A stretch of DNA of 64,000 nucleotides from contig NZ_JASGBI010000001.1 in the NCBI RefSeq assembly GCF_030053425.1, positions 1,434,001-1,498,000 of the forward strand, given 5' to 3'. Shown piece after piece: positions 1 through 7,875 of this stretch. The stretch is from Lysobacter stagni (GTDB lineage Bacteria > Pseudomonadota > Gammaproteobacteria > Xanthomonadales > Xanthomonadaceae). Position numbers and translations under genes: made by a program. The number at the start of each line of letters is the position of its first letter. Within the stretch, counting starts at the first letter, position 1. The notes beneath the pieces were generated by a model. That model was given only the letters and a program-made list of their open reading frames with translations. It searched no databases and was not told where the DNA came from.

Positions 1-765
1 CGCTTCCTGCAGCGGCACGCCCAGCCAGTACAGCGAGCCGGCCAGCGCCAGTCCAAGGCCCACGTTGATCAGCGTGATGGTCAGCACGTAGCGCGAGATC
101 GCGCGTTCGATGGACGTGAGGATGTCCACCGTCAGCTTCTTCTGCTGGCGCGTGGGCAAAAGCGCCAGCGCGTTGCGCTGCAACGACTGCCCGTAGACCA
201 TGAAGAAGAACGTCAGAAGGATCACCGCCAGCACCGAGGCCACGCGGCGCGGCGTGGCAGTGAGCGCCTTGTAGGGCTCGTTGAGTTCCGTGCGGATCAC
301 CTGCACCGGCTTGGCGCTTTCGCCGCCGGCGGCGCGCGCGATGTTCTGCGCTGCCTTGTTCGCATCAAGCATGGGCTTGGTCAGGTCGCGCAGCCTGGGC
401 GTGATCTGCTTCAGCTCGTGCGGCACCTGGCGGACCCACTCGCCGGCCGGTTCGATCAGCTGGTTGCCCAGCGCGCCGGCGGCGGCCAGGCCGCCCAGCA
501 GCACCAGCAGCGCGCCGAGGAAGCGCGGCACGTACAGTCGCTGCAGTCCGCGCAGGATGGGATTGCCGACCAGCGCGAAGAACGCCGCCAGCAGGATCGG
601 CAGGATCAGCTCCTGCGCAGCCCACAAGGCGAAGAGCACGCCCAGCACGGCGATGACCACCACCGATGCCGGCGCACGCGGGCGCGGCGGTGACGGTCTC
701 GCAGGAAGCTCGCCTGCCTCCTCCGCAGTGGATTCCGTGGACGGCGGTGACGGCTCGTTGCTCAT
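1..765 (-). CDS. AI-2E family transporter (partial, 3' end outside window)
   Basis: The first 255 residues of a polytopic inner-membrane protein; the frame stays open to base 1. After a polar, Pro/Ser/Glu-rich N-terminus of about 30 residues come two hydrophobic segments, then an amphipathic stretch (residues about 95-145) and further membrane segments. This is the usual layout of the AI-2E/YhhT/PerM permease family, whose members export varied or unknown substrates; AI-2 transport should not be assumed. The ATG overlaps the stop of the preceding gene in ATGA, so it is probably translationally coupled and last in the minus-strand operon that begins with the Do-type protease. Confidence 0.85.
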   Translation of the reverse strand, partial: MSNEPSPPSTESTAEEAGELPARPSPPRPRAPASVVVIAVLGVLFALWAAQELILPILLAAFFALVGNPILRGLQRLYVPRFLGALLVLLGGLAAAGALGNQLIEPAGEWVRQVPHELKQITPRLRDLTKPMLDANKAAQNIARAAGGESAKPVQVIRTELNEPYKALTATPRRVASVLAVILLTFFFMVYGQSLQRNALALLPTRQQKKLTVDILTSIERAISRYVLTITLINVGLGLALAGSLYWLGVPLQEA

Positions 766-1229
766 GATTCGACCTGGTCGACGGTGGCGGTGCGCGCGGC
801 GCGAAGGCGTGCTTCGGCCTGCGCGAGGAGAAGGGCTTCATCGTCGCCCGGTGTCGCCGGAGCGGTGGCGCCCGTCGCTTCGACCGCGGCCTCGGCCTGC
901 ACCTGCTCGTTGGCCTGGCTGGCTTCCTCGGCGGCGACGCTCGCGCGGCCGCCGGCCACCAGGCTGGAGACCATCGAGACCAGCTGCATCAGGCCGCCGC
1001 TCTTGCCCAGCGCGCGCATGGGGTCGGCGCGACCGACCACGAAGCCGGACGCCAGCCCCGCGATGACGATGCGCCACGGCGTCCACGCTTCGCGCCAGGA
1101 ATGCTTGAGTTGCCCCACTTCGACCGCGACGTGACGCTCCTTCGCTTCCAGTGCGTCTTCGGCCTGCTGCACCTTGACGACCAGCTGTTCGAAGCTCAGG
1201 GATTTCGCCTTGGGCGGTTTCGTTGCCAT
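762..1229 (-). CDS. Conserved membrane-associated protein of YqjD/YqjE-type operon
   Basis: 155 residues. The N-terminal half is charged and helical (residues 10-45), a hydrophobic segment containing a GLASGFVVG stretch follows at about 55-68, and the C-terminal half is Ala/Glu/Gln-rich coiled-coil-like sequence. I do not recognise a named domain. It sits 5 bp after the YqjE-like gene and overlaps the AI-2E permease start by 4 bp, so it occupies the place of the third gene in E. coli-like yqjD-yqjE-yqjK operons. A role in anchoring or scaffolding at the inner membrane is inference from this context. Confidence 0.75.
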   Translation of the reverse strand: MATKPPKAKSLSFEQLVVKVQQAEDALEAKERHVAVEVGQLKHSWREAWTPWRIVIAGLASGFVVGRADPMRALGKSGGLMQLVSMVSSLVAGGRASVAAEEASQANEQVQAEAAVEATGATAPATPGDDEALLLAQAEARLRAARTATVDQVES

Positions 1230-1234
1230 GGCGG

Positions 1235-1792
1235 TCAGGGCGGAGTGATGTCGATGCCGTTGTTGGTGCCGCGCAGCTTATCCGCATCGTTGCGCAAGTC
1301 ACGCGCGGCGTCGCGCGCGGAGCGGTCGTCGCCGGCGGTGGGCATGAGGTCGGCGAGCTCGCCGATGCCCAGACGCGCCAGCTGGCGGCGCGTGGCCTGC
1401 AGGCGGGTGTGTTCGAAGTAGTGCACGGCGCGGAAGCCGGCGTACACGGTCACCGCCAGGCTGAGGGCCGCGGCGATCAGCATTGCGCCCAGCCAGGACA
1501 CGCCTAACTGCCGCAACAGCGTCACCAGCGTGGCCATCAGGAACAACCACGCCGATGCGCCGAACACCACCGCTACGCCGGCGAAGGTGAGCGCGCGCCC
1601 CATCGCGCTGCGTGCCAGCGAAAGATCCGCCGCCAGCAGCGCACGCAGTGCCTTGGCCGAATCGACCGTCGCGCCGAGACTGGCGCGCGCGTTGGCGCCG
1701 ATCCCGCGCAGCGAATCGGCCAGGTCCGGCGCCTCGGCGGATGGACCGCGCGATTCGTCGCCGGACGTTCCGCGCTCGTCGGCTTCGCTCAC
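1235..1792 (-). CDS. YqjE/holin-superfamily-like membrane protein
   Basis: 185 residues with two adjacent hydrophobic helices (about 67-90 and 97-118) linked by a short Arg/Gln loop, a polar N-terminus and a charged C-terminal tail. This is the layout of the DUF1469/YqjE family that automatic pipelines often label 'phage holin'; no phage genes are nearby. It starts at GTG (base 1792), 10 bp after the DUF883 gene stop, and is followed 5 bp later by the next gene. Position and pairing with a DUF883 protein match the yqjD-yqjE arrangement. Confidence 0.75.
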   Translation of the reverse strand: MSEADERGTSGDESRGPSAEAPDLADSLRGIGANARASLGATVDSAKALRALLAADLSLARSAMGRALTFAGVAVVFGASAWLFLMATLVTLLRQLGVSWLGAMLIAAALSLAVTVYAGFRAVHYFEHTRLQATRRQLARLGIGELADLMPTAGDDRSARDAARDLRNDADKLRGTNNGIDITPP

Positions 1793-1802
1793 GGGCAGCG
1801 GA

Positions 1803-2189
1803 CTACTTGTCGCCGCTGCGCGCGAGCTTGGCGATGATCCAGCCCGCCGCGAAGGCGACGCCGAAAGACGCCAGCGGACGTTCTCGGATCAGTTCGGCGG
1901 CGCTGTCGATCAGGTCGCGGCCCTTGTCCATCAGCGCATCCATCTGCTCGCGCGCGGCGCCGCCGGCCTGTTCGGCCGCGGCGATGCCCGAGAGTGCGCC
2001 GTCGGCCAGATCGGCCTTGACGTTGGCCTTGCCCACGCGCAGTTCATCGCCCGCGGCGCTGGCCGCATCGCGCAGTGCGCTGCCGGCGTCGCTCGCGGCC
2101 TGGCGCAGGTGGCCGCCAGCGTCGCTCAGATTGGTGCGCACGCCTTCGCCGTAGCTGCCGGGGGTGCTGGGATCGGTGGGGCTGTTCAT
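1803..2189 (-). CDS. DUF883 (ElaB/YqjD-like) membrane-anchored protein
   Basis: 128 residues. A long Ala-rich amphipathic helical body (20-95) precedes a C-terminal membrane anchor (about 104-122) with a Gly-Trp pair and a short basic tail. This is the design of the ElaB/YqjD/YgaM family, whose E. coli members bind ribosomes at the inner membrane in stationary phase. The ATG is preceded by a clear AGGAG. The gene is second in an operon after the Do-type protease (43-bp gap) and before a YqjE-like gene. Ribosome binding here is inferred from the family. Confidence 0.8.
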   Translation of the reverse strand: MNSPTDPSTPGSYGEGVRTNLSDAGGHLRQAASDAGSALRDAASAAGDELRVGKANVKADLADGALSGIAAAEQAGGAAREQMDALMDKGRDLIDSAAELIRERPLASFGVAFAAGWIIAKLARSGDK

Positions 2190-2232
2190 GCGGGAACTCC
2201 TGTGTCGTGAACGGGCGCGTCGACGGGTAGCG

Positions 2233-3666
2233 TCACTGCATCAGCAGATCAGCCGGACGATTGCCGCGGAGGATGCGCAGCACCAACTGTGCCGGAGCTT
2301 GCGTGAAGCTCGCGCGGAAACCCGGAAGATCCTCGAAGTTGCCGGCGTTGGACGCGATGATCACGTCGTCCTTGCGCAGTCGGTTCACCTCGGCGCGACT
2401 GCCGCGCGCGACCGATTCCACCATCACGCCCGACAGGCCTGCCTGACGCAGGCGTTCGGGCAGTTCGGCGAAGGTGGCGCCGGCCAGTCGCGGGTCCAGC
2501 TCCACACCGGCGAACGACTTGGGTTGTTCGCGCAGCGTGGCATTGAGCGTGAGCGGCTTGCCCTCGCGGCGCACGTCCAGTGCGATGCGCCCGCCCACCG
2601 GCTGCAGGCCTTCGAAATTGCGCAGCTCGTCGGGGCCGTCGATGCGCTGGCCGTTGGCGGCGAGGATCACGTCGCCCACCTTGACGCCCGCCGCGGCCGC
2701 CGCACTGCCGGAGAACACCTGCGTCACCACCGCGCCACGCGGTTCGTCCATGCCCAGCGCCTGCGCGAGGCGTGCGTCCACGTCCTGCGATTCCAATCCC
2801 AGCGTGCCGCGGATGACCACGCCGTTGTTGGCGATCAGCTGATCCATGATGCTGCGCGCCAGGCTGGTGGGAATCGCGAACCCCAGTCCGATGTTGCCGG
2901 CCATCGATCCACGCGGATTGAAGCTGGCGGTATTGATGCCGACCAGTTCGCCATTGAGGTTCACCAGCGCGCCGCCGGAGTTGCCCGGATTGATCGAGGC
3001 ATCGGTCTGGATGAAGTTCTGGAAGCCCAGGCCACGCAGGCCGCTGCGGCCCACGGCCGACACGATGCCCGAGGTCACCGTCTGGCCGATGCCGAACGGA
3101 TTGCCCACTGCCACCACGAAGTCGCCCACGCGCAGCGCGCTGGAGTCGGCCAGTGGCAATGCGGTCAGGTTCGGCGCGGTGATGCGCATCAACGCGACGT
3201 CGGTGTCGGGGTCGGAGCCGACGAAGTCGGCCTTCAGCGTGCGTCCGTCGGCCAGCGTCACCGCGACTTCGTCCGCGCCTTCGATCACGTGGTGGTTGGT
3301 GAGCACGTAACCGTGCTTGGCATCGACGATCACGCCCGAGCCCAGGGACTCGTTGATCCGCTCCTGGGTCAGCTCCGGAAACATGCGGCGGAACATCGGA
3401 TCGTTCCCGAACGGACTGACGCTGACGCGCTGTTTGGTATGCACGCTGACCACCGCCGGCGTGACCTTCGCCAGCATCGGCGCCAGCGACGGCATCGGCT
3501 GTCCGCTCACGGCGCTGGGCAGCGCGGCGACCAGCGGCGGTACGACAGCGGCCGCGGGTGCCGCCTGCGCCGGAGGCTCCAGGCCGTCGCGGATCGCAGT
3601 GGCGGCGAAACCGCCGAACGCGGCGGCAGCGGTGAGGGCGAGCAGGGTCTTGGTCGAGTTCTTCAT
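2233..3666 (-). CDS. Do family periplasmic serine endopeptidase (DegP/DegQ/MucD type)
   Basis: 477 residues: Sec signal peptide (about 1-35), trypsin-like protease domain with the triad His126 (TNHHV), Asp156 (DTDVAL) and Ser230 (NPGNSGGAL), then two PDZ domains (about 260-350 and 375-470). It degrades or refolds misfolded envelope proteins in the periplasm. The linker between strands is short, more like DegQ/MucD than DegP with its long LA loop. It leads the minus-strand operon that continues into DUF883, YqjE-like and AI-2E genes, suggesting a combined envelope-stress role. It is divergent from the mannosyltransferase gene. Confidence 0.93.
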   Translation of the reverse strand: MKNSTKTLLALTAAAAFGGFAATAIRDGLEPPAQAAPAAAVVPPLVAALPSAVSGQPMPSLAPMLAKVTPAVVSVHTKQRVSVSPFGNDPMFRRMFPELTQERINESLGSGVIVDAKHGYVLTNHHVIEGADEVAVTLADGRTLKADFVGSDPDTDVALMRITAPNLTALPLADSSALRVGDFVVAVGNPFGIGQTVTSGIVSAVGRSGLRGLGFQNFIQTDASINPGNSGGALVNLNGELVGINTASFNPRGSMAGNIGLGFAIPTSLARSIMDQLIANNGVVIRGTLGLESQDVDARLAQALGMDEPRGAVVTQVFSGSAAAAAGVKVGDVILAANGQRIDGPDELRNFEGLQPVGGRIALDVRREGKPLTLNATLREQPKSFAGVELDPRLAGATFAELPERLRQAGLSGVMVESVARGSRAEVNRLRKDDVIIASNAGNFEDLPGFRASFTQAPAQLVLRILRGNRPADLLMQ

Positions 3667-3812
3667 GGGATGCGGCGGGGTAGGGGATCGCGATCGCGCA
3701 GCGCGAATGTCGCGGGCTGCGGCCGGGGATTCAAGTGCGGGACGTTCCGGCGCCCAAGCCGTGCCGGACCGGCTGCCCTAGAATGCGCGCCACCCCAGAA
3801 TTGGCAAGTCGG

Positions 3813-5027
3813 ATGAGTGCAGACATGGAGTCGGTCGTAGTGGGTGTTCAGCCAGCCCAGGCACCCACCCGCGTGATGGCGGACGTGCGCGAGGCGATGC
3901 GCCGGGCGCTGGTGCCCTTCCTGGTATCGCGGCTGATCATCGTCGCCATCCTCGCCCTGGTCCCGGTGATCCTGGCGATCCCGGCCGAGGAATGGCGCAC
4001 CAGCGACAGCATCTCCATCAAGCTCAACGGCAAGGCGATCGCCGAAGGCCTGCAGCGCCTGGCCCACGCCAACGATGCCGGCTGGTACACCGACATCGCC
4101 CGCAACGGCTACGAGCAGCGCCCCTTCGACACCACCAAGCAGGCGAACTGGGCCTTCTTCCCGTTGCACCCGTACCTGTGGCGGGGGGCGGCCGCGGTGA
4201 CCGGCGAGTGGGTGTGGTCGGGCATCGTGCTGGCCAACGCGCTGTCCTTCCTCGGGTTGTCGCTGTTGTGGCTGCTGGTGCGGCGACTGACCGACTCGGG
4301 CGAACGCGCGGACGACGCGGTGCTGTTCGCGGCCTTCTGGCCGTCCGCCTATTTCATGGTGCTGCCGCATACCGAATCGCTGTTCTTCGCGGCGGTGACG
4401 CTGTCCTTCCTCGCGGCGAAGAGCCAGCGGTGGTGGCTGGCCGGGCTGGCCGGCATGTTCGCGGGTGCGACCCGCCTCAACGGCCTGTTCCTGATGCCGG
4501 CGCTGTTCGCGCGCTGGTGGCATTCGCCGCGCCGGGCGGCGGACCTGCTGATGCTGGCGCCGATCGGCTTCGGCCTGCTGGCCTTCAGCCTTTACCTGTG
4601 GGGCATCACCGGCAACGCGCTGGCCTTCAAGGACATCCAGGTCACCTGGGGGCGCGAGCTGACGATGCCCTGGGTCGCGTTGCTGGACTATCTCGACAAA
4701 CCCCTGCGCGTCGCCTCGCCCTGGAACCCGAAGGTCGTGCATTTCGGCGCCACGGTCCTGGCCATCGCCAGCATCGTGACCTGCTGGCGGCGCGGCTGGC
4801 GCGGATTGGCCGTGTTCACCGCGCTGACCCTGATGGCACCCCTGCTGACCGGAACGCTCATGTCGATGACCCGCTACCTCGGCGTGGCGCCGGGCGTCTT
4901 CGTGGCGTTGTCGGTGTGGGCCGGCGAGAGCCGCCGCGTCGGCCAGCTCTGCCTGGTCGTGTCCGGCATCGCGCTGACGCTGTTGTGCACGGCGTTCGCG
5001 GCGGGCCTGAACCTGGGCGGCGCGTAG
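3813..5027 (+). CDS. PIG-V-like membrane mannosyltransferase family protein
   Basis: About 404 residues and about ten hydrophobic segments. The first luminal/periplasmic loop carries a DAGWY...IARNGY motif followed by an aromatic AFFPLHP motif, as in the PIG-V mannosyltransferase-like family of GT-C glycosyltransferases that use lipid-linked sugars. An in-frame ATG exists at 3735, but that extension is low-complexity and lies in the divergent promoter region; ATG 3813 or 3825 is more likely. No glycan cluster is adjacent, so the acceptor is unknown. Confidence 0.7.
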   Translation: MSADMESVVVGVQPAQAPTRVMADVREAMRRALVPFLVSRLIIVAILALVPVILAIPAEEWRTSDSISIKLNGKAIAEGLQRLAHANDAGWYTDIARNGYEQRPFDTTKQANWAFFPLHPYLWRGAAAVTGEWVWSGIVLANALSFLGLSLLWLLVRRLTDSGERADDAVLFAAFWPSAYFMVLPHTESLFFAAVTLSFLAAKSQRWWLAGLAGMFAGATRLNGLFLMPALFARWWHSPRRAADLLMLAPIGFGLLAFSLYLWGITGNALAFKDIQVTWGRELTMPWVALLDYLDKPLRVASPWNPKVVHFGATVLAIASIVTCWRRGWRGLAVFTALTLMAPLLTGTLMSMTRYLGVAPGVFVALSVWAGESRRVGQLCLVVSGIALTLLCTAFAAGLNLGGA

Positions 5028-5089
5028 GCGCGCCAGATCCCGCCCGGCCCTTGCGTCGGGCCCCTCGCCGCGTCGGTCAAGCGGTCGAT

Positions 5090-5113
5090 TGCACCGTTGT
5101 GATGAACGGTGCA
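5090..5113. repeat. Perfect 9-bp inverted repeat
   Basis: TGCACCGTT and AACGGTGCA separated by GTGATG, 63 bp after the mannosyltransferase stop. It could end transcription of that gene (a short T-rich stretch ACTTTT follows) or be a protein-binding site; the T tail is too weak to call it a terminator firmly. Confidence 0.6.
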
Positions 5114-5206
5114 TGTCACTTTTGCGCAGCGTCGCGACTTGCCTCGACCATTCGCACGTGCAGCGCGTGCGGCCGTCACAATCGTGTGACTGCCATCAAA
5201 AAAGCG

Positions 5207-5235
5207 TTGACACATCCTGGAGCCGGGGGTAGCTT
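5207..5235 (+). promoter_or_regulatory. Sigma-70-type promoter for nrdJa
   Basis: TTGACA at 5207-5212, exactly 17 bp, then TAGCTT at 5230-5235. A run of six A residues lies just upstream (5198-5203), like an UP element, and a GTCACA/TGTGAC inverted repeat sits at 5175-5190. The predicted start of transcription is near 5242. Confidence 0.6.
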
Positions 5236-5250
5236 GAATCCTCGCCTCTG

Positions 5251-5298
5251 CCACTACATCTAGTGGTCATGTCGGCGACGGAAGCCCAAACTTGGGGT
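5251..5298 (+). promoter_or_regulatory. Putative tandem NrdR operator
   Basis: A perfect dyad, CCACTA-CATC-TAGTGG (5251-5266), matches the NrdR-box consensus (acaCwAtATaTwGtgt) at 12 of 16 positions. A weaker dyad (5283-5298, core CCCAA..TTGGG) is centred 32 bp downstream, about three helical turns, which is the usual spacing of paired NrdR boxes. NrdR is known to control class I, II and III reductase genes in pseudomonads. The second box matches poorly (about 8/16), so the paired call is tentative. Confidence 0.55.
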
Positions 5299-5391
5299 TT
5301 TCGCTGGATTTGCTGAGCTGTGAGCGCTTTCGGGGGAGGGCGCGGAGCGGAACAGGATGAGCGCAGATCAAATGACACAAACCGATGCCGT

Positions 5392-5416
5392 CGCGACCGC
5401 GCAGAACGCGGTCGCG
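5392..5416 (+). other. Leader hairpin 1 of nrdJa
   Basis: CGCGACCGCG and CGCGGTCGCG form a perfect 10-bp stem with loop CAGAA in the 5' leader, about 110 nt before the start codon. Confidence 0.6.
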
Positions 5417-5480
5417 GGCATAGCCGTCGGCGGGCCTTGAGCTCTCGCCAACGGGGCAGGACCCAACATAAGAATCCACC

Positions 5481-5503
5481 GGCCGCGGTCCCGATCCGTG
5501 GCC
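5481..5503 (+). other. Leader hairpin 2 of nrdJa, just upstream of the ribosome-binding site
   Basis: GGCCGCGG pairs with CCGTGGCC (one G-T wobble) across a 7-nt loop. It ends seven bases before an AGGAG (5510-5514) that lies 11 nt upstream of the ATG, so it could influence initiation. Confidence 0.5.
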
Positions 5504-5525
5504 AGAAACAGGAGACAGGACAGGC

Positions 5526-7679
5526 ATGAGCACAGTGCGTCTGGAGGCGGTCAAGACGGCCGAGGCGGAAAGGGAAATCCCGATGCAGCCCGCGTCCCAG
5601 GACATCTGGGACAAGAAGTACCGCCTGAAGACCAAGACCGGCCAGGCGGTGGACGCGAGCATCGATGCCACCTACCAGCGCGTGGCCAAGGCCCTGGCCG
5701 AGGCCGAGCCTTCGTCCGAGAAGCAGCAGTACTGGAACGAGCGCTTCGTCTGGGCGCTGCGCCGCGGGGCCATTCCCGCCGGCCGCATCACGTCCAACGC
5801 CGGCGCGCTGGAGCACAAGCCCGCCACGTCCACCATCAACTGCACCGTCTCGGGCACCATCGAAGACTCGATGGACGGCATCCTGGAGAAGGTCCACGAA
5901 GCCGGTCTCACGCTGAAGGCCGGTTGCGGCATCGGCTACGAGTTCTCGACGCTGCGTCCGCGCGGCGCGTTCGTCGCCGGTGCCGGCGCGTACACGTCGG
6001 GCCCGATGTCCTTCATGGATATCTACGACAAGATGTGCTTCACCGTGTCCTCCGCCGGCGGCCGCCGCGGCGCGCAGATGGGCACGTTCGACGTCTCCCA
6101 TCCGGACGTGAAGGACTTCATCCGCGCCAAGCGCGAGGACGGCCGCCTGCGCCAGTTCAACCTGTCGCTGCTGATCACCGACGGCTTCATGCAGGCCGTG
6201 GAGAACGACGCCGACTGGCCGCTGGTGTTCCCGGTGAACATCAAGGAGAAGGGCGACCTCGACCTCGAGGACGCCGCCCAGGTCGTCTGGCGCGACTGGC
6301 CCACGCACCGAAACTACATCGTGCGCGACGACGGCCTGGTGGCCTGCAAGATCTACGGCCACATCCGTGCCCGCCACCTGTGGGACATGATCATGGTCTC
6401 GACGTACGACTACGCCGAGCCGGGCTTCATCCTCATCGACCGCGTCAACGAGATGAACAACAACTGGTGGTGCGAGAACATCCGCGCCACCAACCCGTGC
6501 GGCGAGCAGCCGCTGCCGGCGTACGGCGCCTGCCTGCTGGGCTCGGTCAACCTGACCAAGTTCGTGCGCGACGCGTTCACCGACAAGGCCTCCTTCGACT
6601 GGGAGGAATACAAGGAAGTCGTGCGCGTGTTCACGCGCATGCTGGACAACGTGGTCGAGGTGAACGGCCTGCCGCTGGAACAGCAGCGCAACGAGATCAT
6701 GCGCAAGCGCCGCCACGGCATGGGCTTCCTCGGCCTGGGCAGCACCGTGACCATGCTGCGCATGAAGTACGGCAGCAAGGAATCGTGCGAGTTCACCGAG
6801 CGCATCGCCCAGGAAATGGCCGTGGCCGGCTGGGAAATGGGCCTGGCGCTGGCGAAGGAAAAGGGCGCCGCGCCGATCATGGACGAGCTGTTCCCCGTCA
6901 CCGCCGAGATGCTGCGCAAGCGTCCGGAGATGAAGAAGGACGGCTGGAAGGTCGGCCAGGACATCCCGGGCCGCGTGCTGCACGCCAAGTACAGCCGCTA
7001 CATGCAGCGCATCGCCTCGGTCGCGCCGCAGCTGGTGGACGAGCTGGCCGAAACCGGCGCGCGCTTCACGCACCACAGCTCCATCGCGCCCACCGGCACC
7101 ATCTCGCTGTCGCTGGCCAACAATGCCTCCAACGGCATCGAGCCTTCGTTCGCGCATCACTACAGCCGCAACGTGATCCGCGAGGGCAAGAAGTCGAAGG
7201 AAAAGGTCGACGTCTACTCGTACGAACTGCTCGCCTACCGCGAGCTGGTCAACGCCAAGGCGATGCCGTTCTCCGAAGAAGCCGAAGCGCGCCTGCCCGA
7301 CTACTTCATCGCCGCCGACGACATCACGCCGAAGGAACACGTCGACGTGCAGGCCGCCGCGCAGAAGTGGGTGGACAGCTCCATCTCCAAGACCGCGAAC
7401 GTGCCCACGGACTACCCGTACGAGCAGTTCAAGGACATCTACCGCTACGCGCACCAGCAGGGCCTGAAGGGCTGCACCACCTTCCGTTTCAACCCGGCCG
7501 CCTTCCAGGGCGTGCTGGTGAAGGAGGCCGACCTTGAGAACACCACCTACCGCTTCGAACTCGAAGATGGCAGCGTGCTGGAAGTGAAGGGCAACGAGCA
7601 GATCGAATACGACGGCGAGATGCACACCGCCGCCAACCTGTTCGACGCCCTGAAGGAAGGGTATTACGGCAAGTTCTGA
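5526..7679 (+). CDS. nrdJa: Adenosylcobalamin-dependent ribonucleotide reductase, catalytic part (NrdJa)
   Basis: 717 residues of a class II reductase that makes deoxyribonucleotides with a coenzyme B12-generated thiyl radical, oxygen-independently. The active-site loop NPCGEQPLP contains Asn323, Cys325 (thiyl candidate) and Glu327; Cys106 (NCTVSGT) and Cys336 (GACLLGS) fit the redox pair. Single-chain class II enzymes carry a C-terminal CxxC tail that re-reduces this pair; here it is absent and lies in the separate NrdJb gene downstream, as in the Pseudomonas aeruginosa nrdJab system. The ATG follows AGGAGACAGGACAGGC. Confidence 0.93.
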   Translation: MSTVRLEAVKTAEAEREIPMQPASQDIWDKKYRLKTKTGQAVDASIDATYQRVAKALAEAEPSSEKQQYWNERFVWALRRGAIPAGRITSNAGALEHKPATSTINCTVSGTIEDSMDGILEKVHEAGLTLKAGCGIGYEFSTLRPRGAFVAGAGAYTSGPMSFMDIYDKMCFTVSSAGGRRGAQMGTFDVSHPDVKDFIRAKREDGRLRQFNLSLLITDGFMQAVENDADWPLVFPVNIKEKGDLDLEDAAQVVWRDWPTHRNYIVRDDGLVACKIYGHIRARHLWDMIMVSTYDYAEPGFILIDRVNEMNNNWWCENIRATNPCGEQPLPAYGACLLGSVNLTKFVRDAFTDKASFDWEEYKEVVRVFTRMLDNVVEVNGLPLEQQRNEIMRKRRHGMGFLGLGSTVTMLRMKYGSKESCEFTERIAQEMAVAGWEMGLALAKEKGAAPIMDELFPVTAEMLRKRPEMKKDGWKVGQDIPGRVLHAKYSRYMQRIASVAPQLVDELAETGARFTHHSSIAPTGTISLSLANNASNGIEPSFAHHYSRNVIREGKKSKEKVDVYSYELLAYRELVNAKAMPFSEEAEARLPDYFIAADDITPKEHVDVQAAAQKWVDSSISKTANVPTDYPYEQFKDIYRYAHQQGLKGCTTFRFNPAAFQGVLVKEADLENTTYRFELEDGSVLEVKGNEQIEYDGEMHTAANLFDALKEGYYGKF

Positions 7680-7875
7680 TGTCCCTCGTTCCCGCGTGGC
7701 GGGAACCATGGACGCTGGAGCTTTCGCAACAAGCCGGAGGCGGCACACCGCCTCCATGTGGAATCCGGGCCGGTTCCGCATTCATCTCCAGGCCCTTGGC
7801 GGGTATAGCATCGCTTGCGTAACACCCCGATTACCGAATCGCCTTACGAATGAGACGCCCGTCAGGAGGGCACAC

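Larger units (their letters stand above)
5028..5525 (+). other. Long intergenic region upstream of nrdJa: promoter, dyads and structured leader
   Basis: No convincing protein gene in these 498 bases. It holds a 9-bp inverted repeat (5090-5113), a 6-bp inverted repeat (5175-5190), an A-tract just upstream of a consensus-like promoter (5207-5235), two dyads resembling tandem NrdR boxes (5251-5266, 5283-5298) and two strong hairpins (5392-5416, 5481-5503) in the predicted leader. The predicted leader, from about 5242 to the start codon at 5526, is about 284 nt. Confidence 0.6.

Noticed and set aside
1235..1792. Phage holin / prophage remnant
   Set aside because: The two-helix profile is shared with YqjE-type proteins, and the DUF883 neighbour argues for the chromosomal module; no phage genes are present.
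5175..5190. CRP/Clp binding site
   Set aside because: The half-sites are in the order TCACA-N4-TGTGA, the reverse of the TGTGA-N6-TCACA consensus, with the wrong spacing.
5236..5525. Classical cobalamin riboswitch before nrdJa
   Set aside because: An AACAGGAGACAGG stretch looks a little like a B12 box, but the order of conserved core segments cannot be found by eye. Kept only as a structured leader.
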